Below, in pieces: positions 31,851 through 38,678 of a DNA stretch of 64,000 nucleotides. The notes under the pieces were generated by a model that saw nothing but the letters and a program-made list of their open reading frames with translations, made no database searches and was not told the origin of the DNA. Numbering within the stretch: the first letter of the stretch is position 1; every line of letters starts with the position of its first letter. The translations under genes were made by a program, and so were the position numbers. The stretch comes from Rhizobium sp. BK602 (GTDB taxonomy: Bacteria > Pseudomonadota > Alphaproteobacteria > Rhizobiales > Rhizobiaceae). Location of the stretch: NCBI RefSeq assembly GCF_014195095.1, contig NZ_JACIBC010000006.1, forward strand, positions 124,001 to 188,000. The letters are read 5' to 3'.

Positions 31851-33512
31851 TCACGCCCGCTCGCGTTCGCGCTCCATGGTGCTGCGCAGCGCCGTCAGTT
31901 CCCAGACGAGGCCCGTAGACCTGAAGTCGATCTCGACGTTGCCGCCAAAGGCGGAGGCGGCGTGGGCCTTGGTGACGGTGGTGCCGAAGCCGGTGAGCGT
32001 TGGCGGCTTGACGGTCGGGCCGCCGCTTTCCGTCCAGGTGAGCCGGATCGTCGGCCCGATCTCTCCGATTTCGCTTGTCCATGCGATGGCGATCTTCCCC
32101 TCGGGGGCGGAAAGCGCGCCATATTTTACGGAATTCGTCGCCAATTCGTGCAGGACCAGGCCGAGATTCTGCACGGCCTCCGGCTTCAGCAGGAAATCCT
32201 GGCCGTTGACGTCGAGCTGCTGTGGCCCCTGCAGGAAGGTGGCGAGATGGATATCGATCACCCGCTTCAGGGACACGCCGGTCCATTGTTCGCTGGTCAG
32301 CACCTCGATCGAGCGTGCCAATCCTTCCAGCCGATCCGCGACGGCGCGCTGGAAGGTATCGACGCTGTCGGTCTGCCGGGCGAGCTGACGGGTCATGGCC
32401 TGGGCCAGCGCGAGCAGGTTCTTCGTGCGGTGGACAAGCTCGTGCATGACGAAATGCAGCCGGTCTTCCGTCTCGCTGCGGTCGAAGGACGCGTTGGACA
32501 GGGCGACGGAGACTTGATTGGCCTCGATGACGCTGGTTTCGACCGGCGGGACGATCTCGCCGCGGCCCATCCGGTTCGCCATGTCGGCGATGCTCTGTAT
32601 GGTGGTGCGCACCTGCCGGGCGAGCGCATAGACGGCGATCAGCGCCACCAGGAGCAGGGTGACGCCGCCATAGATCAGGAAGCGCCATGTGCTCATCAGC
32701 GATTCCTGCGCCGAGGCGACAGGTCCCCAGACCACGGCCTTCCAGGACCAGCCGGGAATCTGCGCATAGCCGAGCAGCGAATGCGGCAGGACTTTTTCAT
32801 CCTGGTAGACGCCGCTGGAAGCGATCAGTTTTGGCAGGATATCCTTGTTGAACGGATCGCCGGGAGAATGGTTGGCCGGGCCGCTGGCGGCGACGATATG
32901 GCCGGAACTGTCGATGACGGCGGCCGACCAGCCGGGGGCGAGGGCATCGGTCGTCACGAGCTTGGCGAGTTCGTCGGCATCCTGCGTCATGGCCAGCGCC
33001 GCGCCGGCGGGCGAATGATCGAGCGGCAGGGTGACGTTATAGACCCATCGGTGGATGTTCGAGCCGACGAAGACGTCGGAGGCTTCGATGCGGCCCGAAT
33101 CGAGCGCCGATTGCAGGGCCGGCATATTGCCGGTCTTGCCGAGCGGCTTGCTGAGCGGCCAGCGCGTATTCAGCCGCATCTGGCCGTCCCTATCCATGAG
33201 CAGGACGAACAGCGAATCGGTGCGCAGCACCGTCTCCGTGCGGTAGAAGAAGGTGGCGATATCGTTGTGTTCCAGCTCCGGCGAGGAGGACAGCAGCCGC
33301 AGCGTCGTCGCCATGTCCTGCAATTGCCGGTCGATGGTGCGGGCCAGCGCCTGTGCATCCTGCACCGTGTCGCGTTTCAGCACGTCGCGCTCGTTATTTT
33401 CGAGCTGAACCAGCAGCAGCGCCACAAAGGCCAGGATCGGCAAAGCGATCGCCAATGCGATGGCGATCAAATAAGCCCCAATCGAAGCCCTCGGGAAGCG
33501 CAGCTTTTTCAT
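31851..33512 (-). CDS. membrane sensor histidine kinase, HWE/HisKA_2 family
   Basis: This 553-residue sensor kinase has a transmembrane helix at about residues 12-36 and an extracytoplasmic Cache-like sensor (about 40-275). A second helix (about 278-300) is followed by a HAMP-like linker. The phosphoacceptor block HELVHRTKNLLALAQAM (about 347-363) is the H box of the HWE/HisKA_2 type, which is common in Rhizobiales. The ATP-binding N box LHELATNSVKYGALS is near residue 445, and GFGTTVTKA forms the later glycine region. HWE kinases often act in general stress or light signalling with stand-alone regulators, but no response regulator is adjacent. The ATG at 33512 is chosen, though in-frame starts at 33539 and 33569 cannot be ruled out. 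Confidence 0.88.
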   Translation of the reverse strand: MKKLRFPRASIGAYLIAIALAIALPILAFVALLLVQLENNERDVLKRDTVQDAQALARTIDRQLQDMATTLRLLSSSPELEHNDIATFFYRTETVLRTDSLFVLLMDRDGQMRLNTRWPLSKPLGKTGNMPALQSALDSGRIEASDVFVGSNIHRWVYNVTLPLDHSPAGAALAMTQDADELAKLVTTDALAPGWSAAVIDSSGHIVAASGPANHSPGDPFNKDILPKLIASSGVYQDEKVLPHSLLGYAQIPGWSWKAVVWGPVASAQESLMSTWRFLIYGGVTLLLVALIAVYALARQVRTTIQSIADMANRMGRGEIVPPVETSVIEANQVSVALSNASFDRSETEDRLHFVMHELVHRTKNLLALAQAMTRQLARQTDSVDTFQRAVADRLEGLARSIEVLTSEQWTGVSLKRVIDIHLATFLQGPQQLDVNGQDFLLKPEAVQNLGLVLHELATNSVKYGALSAPEGKIAIAWTSEIGEIGPTIRLTWTESGGPTVKPPTLTGFGTTVTKAHAASAFGGNVEIDFRSTGLVWELTALRSTMERERERA

Positions 33513-33754
33513 AACGCGATCAACCGATCGGACCACCATACGGTTCGAACACGTCAGCGAAAGCAGCAATCATGGTTCTCGTCATCAAGCCCAGCGCCCC
33601 CATGCCTTTGCCCAACCGGCATGTTCTCGAAAGCGTCATCGTAGGGCTGGGTGAATCCTGTTGCAACATACGAAAAGTCATCGCCGCGAAATCGTAAGTG
33701 ACGCCGGACGCTCCGGATGCATGTGCGGTCGACTTGAGGTTGTTTCGGTTGATA

Positions 33755-34849
33755 TCATTCGCCTGTCTTTGCGAAGCGCGACAGGCGGAATGGCGCAAGC
33801 TCTGCACGGGACTGGGCGCCGATGATTTCTTCCGACGCCAGCAGCCCGACGATCGGCGCCAGCGTAACGCCAGAATGCAGGACGGCAAGGTAGAGGCCGG
33901 GCACGCCATCCACGCCGCCGATGATCGGAAAGCCGTCCTTCGGGGTCGGACGGTAGCCGATCGTGTGAAAATCCAGTTCGAGCCCGTCACTGCCGTGCAG
34001 CATGGATCCGACCTTGGCGAGGAGATCTTCGGCGGCCCGTTGCGGGTTGATGCCGGGATCGGTGCCGCCGAAATCGCTGCCGGCGATGATGCGGCCTTCC
34101 AATGTCTGGCGCATATGCAGCCCCGGCGCCATCACCAGGCCGTTCAGCAGCCGGGGTGCGGGGCGGGAATGAGCGATGAGGCCCGGCGGTGTGTCCAGCG
34201 GCACGTCGACGCCGGCGGACGCGGCGAGCGGCACGATGCCGGCACCGGCAGAGAGGACGACGTGATCGGCGAGCAGCGGGCCATCCGCCGTTTCGACGCC
34301 GACGACCCTGTCATTGGTCTGCAGAAGCCGCGTCACCCTGGTGCCGTAGGATAGCGTCGCGCCGTGGCGGACGGCGTCTTCCAGCAGCAGGTTGGCGGCG
34401 GCAACGGGTTCGACGGCGCCTTCTTCGGCGACATGCACGGCGAAAGCGGGCGGATCGGCGAGATTGGGTTCGATGGCGGCAATCGCGGCGTGGTTGACCG
34501 GCTGTATGTCATAACCCCAGCCGTGATGCTGCGCGAGATAGGCGTCCAGCTCGGCCTCCGGCATATCCCAGCAGAGGCTGCCGCACCAGGATAGCGGCAG
34601 GCCCGGAACCTCCCTTGCCAATCGCGACCATTCGGCCATCGAGCGATGGCGGAGGCGGAAATAGAATTCGGGATTGCCCCAGCTCGCATTGATCCAGGAG
34701 AAGGAGTTCGGCGTGGCCTCGCCTCCGGCCTTCTCGGCGATCACGGTGACGGATGCGCCTTTGCGGGCCAGATGCCAGGCGATGGAGGCGCCGATGATGC
34801 CGGCGCCGACGACAATGATTTTCCTGGGGATTTTCTGGGAGGAGGGCAT
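33755..34849 (-). CDS. FAD-dependent oxidoreductase, DAO/DadA family
   Basis: This 364-residue flavoprotein has an N-terminal Rossmann motif (VVGAGIIGASIAWHLARKG, about 13-31). The substrate/FAD domain includes SFSWINASWGNPEF and AVEPVAAANLLLEDAV. The C-terminal FAD-contact region is IGYRPTPKDGFPIIG followed by LYLAVLHSGVTLAP. DAO-family enzymes oxidise amino acids or N-methylated amines. The exact substrate is not predictable. No partner subunits or transporters are adjacent, unlike the complete sarcosine oxidase operon further downstream. Start MPSSQKIPRK at 34849 is preceded by weak GA-rich DNA. Next upstream on this strand is the terminator of the TPR gene. Confidence 0.88.
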   Translation of the reverse strand: MPSSQKIPRKIIVVGAGIIGASIAWHLARKGASVTVIAEKAGGEATPNSFSWINASWGNPEFYFRLRHRSMAEWSRLAREVPGLPLSWCGSLCWDMPEAELDAYLAQHHGWGYDIQPVNHAAIAAIEPNLADPPAFAVHVAEEGAVEPVAAANLLLEDAVRHGATLSYGTRVTRLLQTNDRVVGVETADGPLLADHVVLSAGAGIVPLAASAGVDVPLDTPPGLIAHSRPAPRLLNGLVMAPGLHMRQTLEGRIIAGSDFGGTDPGINPQRAAEDLLAKVGSMLHGSDGLELDFHTIGYRPTPKDGFPIIGGVDGVPGLYLAVLHSGVTLAPIVGLLASEEIIGAQSRAELAPFRLSRFAKTGE

Positions 34850-34907
34850 GTCGCTTGTCTCGTTCGAAGGTGGGGCGGGCCGAGACTATGCGCTGCAAGG
34901 CGCAAAG

Positions 34908-34939
34908 AAAAGCCGCCGGGCGAATGATCGCCGGGCGGC
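34908..34939 (-). terminator. Rho-independent terminator after TPR lipoprotein gene
   Basis: Read on the minus strand, an 11-bp stem (GCCGCCCGGCG / CGCCCGGCGGC, one mismatch) is followed by TTTTCTTTG. It lies 28 bp after the stop of the TPR lipoprotein gene. Confidence 0.75.
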
Positions 34940-34966
34940 CCACCACTTTGATACTATGTCGAAATA

Positions 34967-35842
34967 TCAGGCGCCGGTGCTGACGCGCGCCAGGCCATCG
35001 CGGGCCGGCTGATAGTTCGGGTCGAGATTGACGGCGTGCTGATAGGAGCGGCGCGCCTTGGCCTTGTCGCCGCGGCGCTCATACACGAACGCCTGGTTCG
35101 CCCAGGATTCGGCAACCTTGTTGTCGAGATCGATGGCGTGGTTGAAATCGGCAAAGGCGTTGTCGTCGTCGTTCTGCGCGAGATAGGAGATGCCGCGGCT
35201 GTTGTAGGGCTCGGGCGAATTCGGCGAAAGCGAGATCGCCTTCGAGAAGTCGTCGATCGCCTTGTCCTGCTGATTGCGCTTCTGATAGATCACGCCGCGG
35301 CCGTTATAGGCGCGTCCGTCCGTCGTTCCGAGGCTGATCGCCTTCGAATAGTCGTTGAAGGCGTCGTTGTCGCGGCCGGACTGGCGATAGAGATTGCCGC
35401 GGCCGATATAGGCGACATCGTAATTCGGGTTGATCTGCAGCGCGGCATTGTAGTCCGCGACCGCTTCCGGCAGCTTGCCCATGTTACGGTAGACCAGCGC
35501 GCGGTTGGCATAGGCCTGGTAGAACTTCGGATTGAGCTGGAGCGCCTGGTTGAAGTCGGCAAGCGCGCGGCTGAATTCGCCGCCGCGGCCATAGGCGGTG
35601 CCGCGGACGTTATAGCCTTCCGGATCTTGCGGATTGGCGTTGATGACCGATGTCAGCGAGGCGATGTTTTCCGAGGAGCCTTGCGCCTTGTCGATGCGGA
35701 TGACCGTATCGGTGGAGGCGGTCTGGCAGCCGGAAAGGCCGATCGCAGCGAGAAGCGCCAGAGCTGGCAGGGCAGCAGCGCGCTTCGAAACAAAGGAGGT
35801 GAGGTTCGAAGTGCGGAACTGTTCGGACGTCGTGATTGCCAT
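34967..35842 (-). CDS. TPR-repeat lipoprotein
   Basis: This protein of about 291 residues (298 from the upstream ATG at 35863) has a lipoprotein signal ending in the lipobox LSGC. Tetratricopeptide repeats fill the rest (about 60-285). Examples are GEFSRALADFNQALQLNP, GKLPEAVADYNAALQINP, QQDKAIDDFSKAISLSP and DKAKARRSYQHAVNLDP, about six or seven repeats. The layout is like NlpI-type lipoproteins, which scaffold envelope proteases and peptidoglycan enzymes, but only the architecture is shared. It ends at a strong terminator and stands alone. The envelope location is inferred from the lipobox. Confidence 0.85.
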   Translation of the reverse strand: MAITTSEQFRTSNLTSFVSKRAAALPALALLAAIGLSGCQTASTDTVIRIDKAQGSSENIASLTSVINANPQDPEGYNVRGTAYGRGGEFSRALADFNQALQLNPKFYQAYANRALVYRNMGKLPEAVADYNAALQINPNYDVAYIGRGNLYRQSGRDNDAFNDYSKAISLGTTDGRAYNGRGVIYQKRNQQDKAIDDFSKAISLSPNSPEPYNSRGISYLAQNDDDNAFADFNHAIDLDNKVAESWANQAFVYERRGDKAKARRSYQHAVNLDPNYQPARDGLARVSTGA

Positions 35843-35914
35843 TATCGGGTTCGCTTTCCCCATGCGTCATATCAGGCTGTTCTGATTTAATCTCATTTGC
35901 AGGGAGAATAAATC

Positions 35915-35946
35915 AAAAAGGCGGCGGCGAACGACTCGCCCCCGCC
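35915..35946 (-). terminator. Rho-independent terminator after rpsU
   Basis: Read on the minus strand, an 11-bp stem GGCGGGGGCGA / TCGCCGCCGCC with one mismatch and a 5-base loop runs into TTTTTGATTT. It lies 35 bp after the rpsU stop. Confidence 0.8.
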
Positions 35947-35980
35947 ACACATGCATCTGAAAACGTCGAAAAAACGACGA

Positions 35981-36193
35981 TTAGCGTGCAACCAGGCCTT
36001 CACGCTGTGCACGCTTGCGTGCCAGCTTGCGAACACGGCGAACGGCTTCAGCCTTTTCGCGCGCACGCTTCTGCGACGGCTTTTCATAGTAGTCGCGCAT
36101 CTTCATTTCGCGGAAAATACCTTCGCGCTGCATCTTCTTCTTGAGAGCGCGGAGAGCCTGGTCGACATTGTTATCGCGGACAAGTACCTGCAC
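35981..36193 (-). CDS. rpsU: 30S ribosomal protein S21
   Basis: This 70-residue, strongly basic ribosomal protein begins QVLVRDNNVDQALRALKKK and ends KLARKRAQREGLVAR, a clear bS21. It stabilises the platform of the small subunit and helps initiation. Two GTG codons are in frame, at 36202 and 36193. The second is preferred because AAGGA lies 11 bases ahead of it, whereas the first has almost no spacing. The resulting N-terminus MQVLVRDN also matches usual S21 starts. A Rho-independent terminator follows. Confidence 0.95.
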   Translation of the reverse strand: MQVLVRDNNVDQALRALKKKMQREGIFREMKMRDYYEKPSQKRAREKAEAVRRVRKLARKRAQREGLVAR

Positions 36194-36543
36194 GAGAATC
36201 ACGTTCCTTTGGTTTGGTTGATGCCAGCGGCAACTGCAGCGCCAGGAGGCAAAAATATAACGTTCGCGCGGCCGCAGCCTTGCGATTGGTTAGGCGAGAT
36301 ATCAGATCGGTTTGTCAAAGTCTAGCCAGATCGTGAGTTTGCAGAGGAAAAACCGGTTTGTCGAGCGTGGAAATGAGCCGCAATGCCCTTTGTGCCGCGG
36401 CGTGGCGGCCGGAGGCGGCGTTGACTCCGCATATTTTGCGACATTGACATGCTTGTGCAAAGATTCCGGATCACGGTTGTTCATGCCCATGGCGAGTTGT
36501 GCCATTCCGGCAATCGGCTGGGATAGAAGAGGGGGAACGCTTC
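36194..36543. other. 350-bp gap between rpsU and small secreted protein gene
   Basis: The stretch should hold the rpsU promoter on the minus strand and the promoter of the next gene on the plus strand. I saw no tRNA, clear hairpin or repeat. An open frame within it (36312-36704) overlaps the next gene in another frame, has a non-protein-like Arg-rich tail, and is not accepted. Confidence 0.4.
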
Positions 36544-36822
36544 ATGAAATTCATTGGTCTTGCCGCCGCCGGAAGGTCGCTTGCGGCGGTATTGCTCGCT
36601 CTTGGCTTGCTCGCCACGACATTCGCACCCGTCGCCGCCGGCGAAGTCCGCCTCGGCAAGAATGTCCATATCGGCGGTCACGACTTCTCCAACCAGACCT
36701 TTAACAGCAAGCGTCGGGCAAGAATCTATATTTACGACCGCAAGCCGCGGAAAGAAGGCTGCATGTGGCGCAAGGACGGTCGTGGTGGCCGGGTGAAGAT
36801 TTGCCACTTGCAGCGTAAATAG
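36544..36822 (+). CDS. small secreted basic protein, unknown function
   Basis: This 92-residue protein has a signal peptide: basic start MKFIGLAAAGRSLA, hydrophobic LLALGLLATT, likely cut after APVAAG. The mature part is about 60 residues and basic, containing GGHDFSNQTFNSKRRARIYIYDRK, with only two cysteines (in EGCMW and KICHL), which could form one disulfide. No family is recognised. The ATG at 36544 is preceded by GAGGGGG. It lies on the same strand as soxB, 161 bp before it; a functional link is not evident. Confidence 0.6.
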   Translation: MKFIGLAAAGRSLAAVLLALGLLATTFAPVAAGEVRLGKNVHIGGHDFSNQTFNSKRRARIYIYDRKPRKEGCMWRKDGRGGRVKICHLQRK

Positions 36823-36983
36823 GGCCGTGAAAAAGCGAGATGCGGGCCGTCCGGCCAAGCGCGATTCTCAACCGTGTCGAAAGACGGTCGTGAATGCGTC
36901 GCAAAAGAGCCGTTGTGTCGGTTTTTGATCTGCGATTTGTATGACCCACAAGAAGGGCTCTGGCCTGAAGGAGTTGAGGGCGA

Positions 36984-38237
36984 ATGCGTAAATACTCGGT
37001 TTTTGCCGTGGCACGGGAAGCGATGCGGGCTCACAAGGGCTGGGAAGCCCAATGGACCTCGCCGGAGCCGCGCAAGGAGTATGACGTCATCATCATCGGC
37101 GGTGGCGGCCATGGTCTGGGTGCGGCCTATTATCTGGCCAAGGAGCATGGCATCACCAATGTCGCCGTGCTGGAAAAGGGATGGCTGGGCGGCGGCAATA
37201 CCGGCCGCAACACCACCATCATCCGCTCGAACTATCTCTATGAAGAGAGCATGCACATCTACGAGCATTCGATGAAGCTCTGGGAAGGGCTGTCTCAGGA
37301 TCTCAACTACAACGTCATGTATTCGCCGCGCGGCGTGATGATGCTGTCGCATAATGTGCATGACCAGCAGTCCTTCAAGCGGCATATCCACGCCAACCGT
37401 CTCTACGGCATCGACAATGAATGGCTGACGCCGGAGCAGGCAAAGGCTTATTGTCCGCCGCTCGATATTTCGAGCACGGCGCGTTATCCGATCAATGGCG
37501 CCGCCCTGCAGCGTCGCGGCGGTACGGCGCGTCACGACGCGGTCGCCTGGGGCTTTGCCCGCGCGGCGTCCGATCGCGGCGTGCATATCATCCAGAATTG
37601 CGAAGTGACCGGCATCCAGCGCGGGCCGGACGGCCGCGTCACCGGTGTCGAGACGAATCGCGGTTTCATCGGCGCCAAGAAGATCGCCGTTTCCGCCGCC
37701 GGCCACACCACCGTCGTCATGCAGATGGCCGGCGTGCGCGTGCCGCTGCAATCGAGCCCGCTGCAGGCGCTGGTGTCCGAACCGCTGAAGCCGATCTTCC
37801 CCTGCGTCGTCATGTCGAACACGGTGCATGCCTATATCTCGCAGTCCGACAAGGGCGAGCTCGTCATCGGCGCCGGCACGGACCAGTATAATTCCTACAG
37901 CCAGACCGGCGGCCTGCAGATCATCACCCATACGCTGGATGCGATCTGCGAGCTCTTCCCGATGTTCCGGCGCGTCAAGATGATGCGCTCCTGGGGCGGC
38001 ATCGTCGACAATACGCCGGACCGTTCGGCGATCCAGTCGAAGACGCCGGTGCCGGGGCTCTATGTGAACTGCGGCTGGGGCACGGGCGGTTTCAAGGCGA
38101 CGCCGGGTTCGGCCAACCTGTTCGCACATCTGATCGCCCGCGACGAGCCGCACAAGTTCAATGCCGGGCTGACGCTGGATCGCTTCCGCACCGGCCGTCT
38201 GATCGACGAGGCGGCGGCTGCCGCCGTGGCGCATTGA
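36984..38237 (+). CDS. soxB: sarcosine oxidase subunit beta
   Basis: This 417-residue flavoprotein is the beta subunit of heterotetrameric sarcosine oxidase, which demethylates sarcosine to glycine and passes the methyl to tetrahydrofolate. The FAD-binding GxGxxG motif is IIIGGGGHGLGAAYY (about 36-50). RRGGTARHDAVAW includes His184, the likely counterpart of the histidine that covalently binds FMN in characterised enzymes. RSWGGIVDNTPD and CGWGTGGFKATPG are the conserved C-terminal FAD segments. The start at 36984 follows GGAGTTGAGGGCG. It heads the operon soxB-soxD-soxA-soxG, 75 bp before soxD. Confidence 0.94.
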   Translation: MRKYSVFAVAREAMRAHKGWEAQWTSPEPRKEYDVIIIGGGGHGLGAAYYLAKEHGITNVAVLEKGWLGGGNTGRNTTIIRSNYLYEESMHIYEHSMKLWEGLSQDLNYNVMYSPRGVMMLSHNVHDQQSFKRHIHANRLYGIDNEWLTPEQAKAYCPPLDISSTARYPINGAALQRRGGTARHDAVAWGFARAASDRGVHIIQNCEVTGIQRGPDGRVTGVETNRGFIGAKKIAVSAAGHTTVVMQMAGVRVPLQSSPLQALVSEPLKPIFPCVVMSNTVHAYISQSDKGELVIGAGTDQYNSYSQTGGLQIITHTLDAICELFPMFRRVKMMRSWGGIVDNTPDRSAIQSKTPVPGLYVNCGWGTGGFKATPGSANLFAHLIARDEPHKFNAGLTLDRFRTGRLIDEAAAAAVAH

Positions 38238-38312
38238 TGCCGGCTCTGGCGTTGCACCCGGCCTCCAGGCACCGGTCTCCGGTGCCGAGCTTCAACATTT
38301 AGGTAGAAAACG

Positions 38313-38678
38313 ATGCTGCTGATTTATTGCCCCTATTGCGAGGAAGAGCGTTCGGAACTGGAATTCCGCAACGCCGGCGATGCGCATATCGTGCGGCCGG
38401 AAAACATTGCCGCGATCTCCGACGAGGAGTTCGAGGAATATTTCTTCCTGCGCGACAATCCGAAGGGACTGATCTTCGAGCGCTGGCGGCATATCCATGG
38501 CTGCGGCCGCTTCTTCAACGCGGCGCGCGACACGGTCAGCGACCGTTTCTATCGCACCTACAAGGCCGGCGAGCCGAAGCCGGAACTTTCGACGCTGCTG
38601 CCGGCGGCTCATGAACCGGTGGCGCAGGAACACAATGCGCCGGAACTGGCGGCACAAGAAAAGGGAACTGCAGAATGA
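38313..38678 (+). CDS. soxD: sarcosine oxidase subunit delta
   Basis: This 121-residue subunit carries the zinc site of the complex. Cys6 and Cys9 are in the N-terminal YCPYC; His60 and Cys64 are in RHIHGCGRFF. The pattern Cys, Cys, His, Cys matches the zinc ligands of known delta subunits, shifted by one residue. NAARDTVSDRFYRTYKAGE is another conserved segment. The C-terminal tail past residue 95 (Ala/Glu-rich) is longer than the usual. The stop overlaps the ATG of soxA by four bases. Confidence 0.92.
   Translation: MLLIYCPYCEEERSELEFRNAGDAHIVRPENIAAISDEEFEEYFFLRDNPKGLIFERWRHIHGCGRFFNAARDTVSDRFYRTYKAGEPKPELSTLLPAAHEPVAQEHNAPELAAQEKGTAE

Noticed and set aside
36312..36704. 130-codon open frame before the small secreted protein
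   Set aside because: It overlaps the secreted protein gene in another frame and its tail is Arg-rich shadow sequence.
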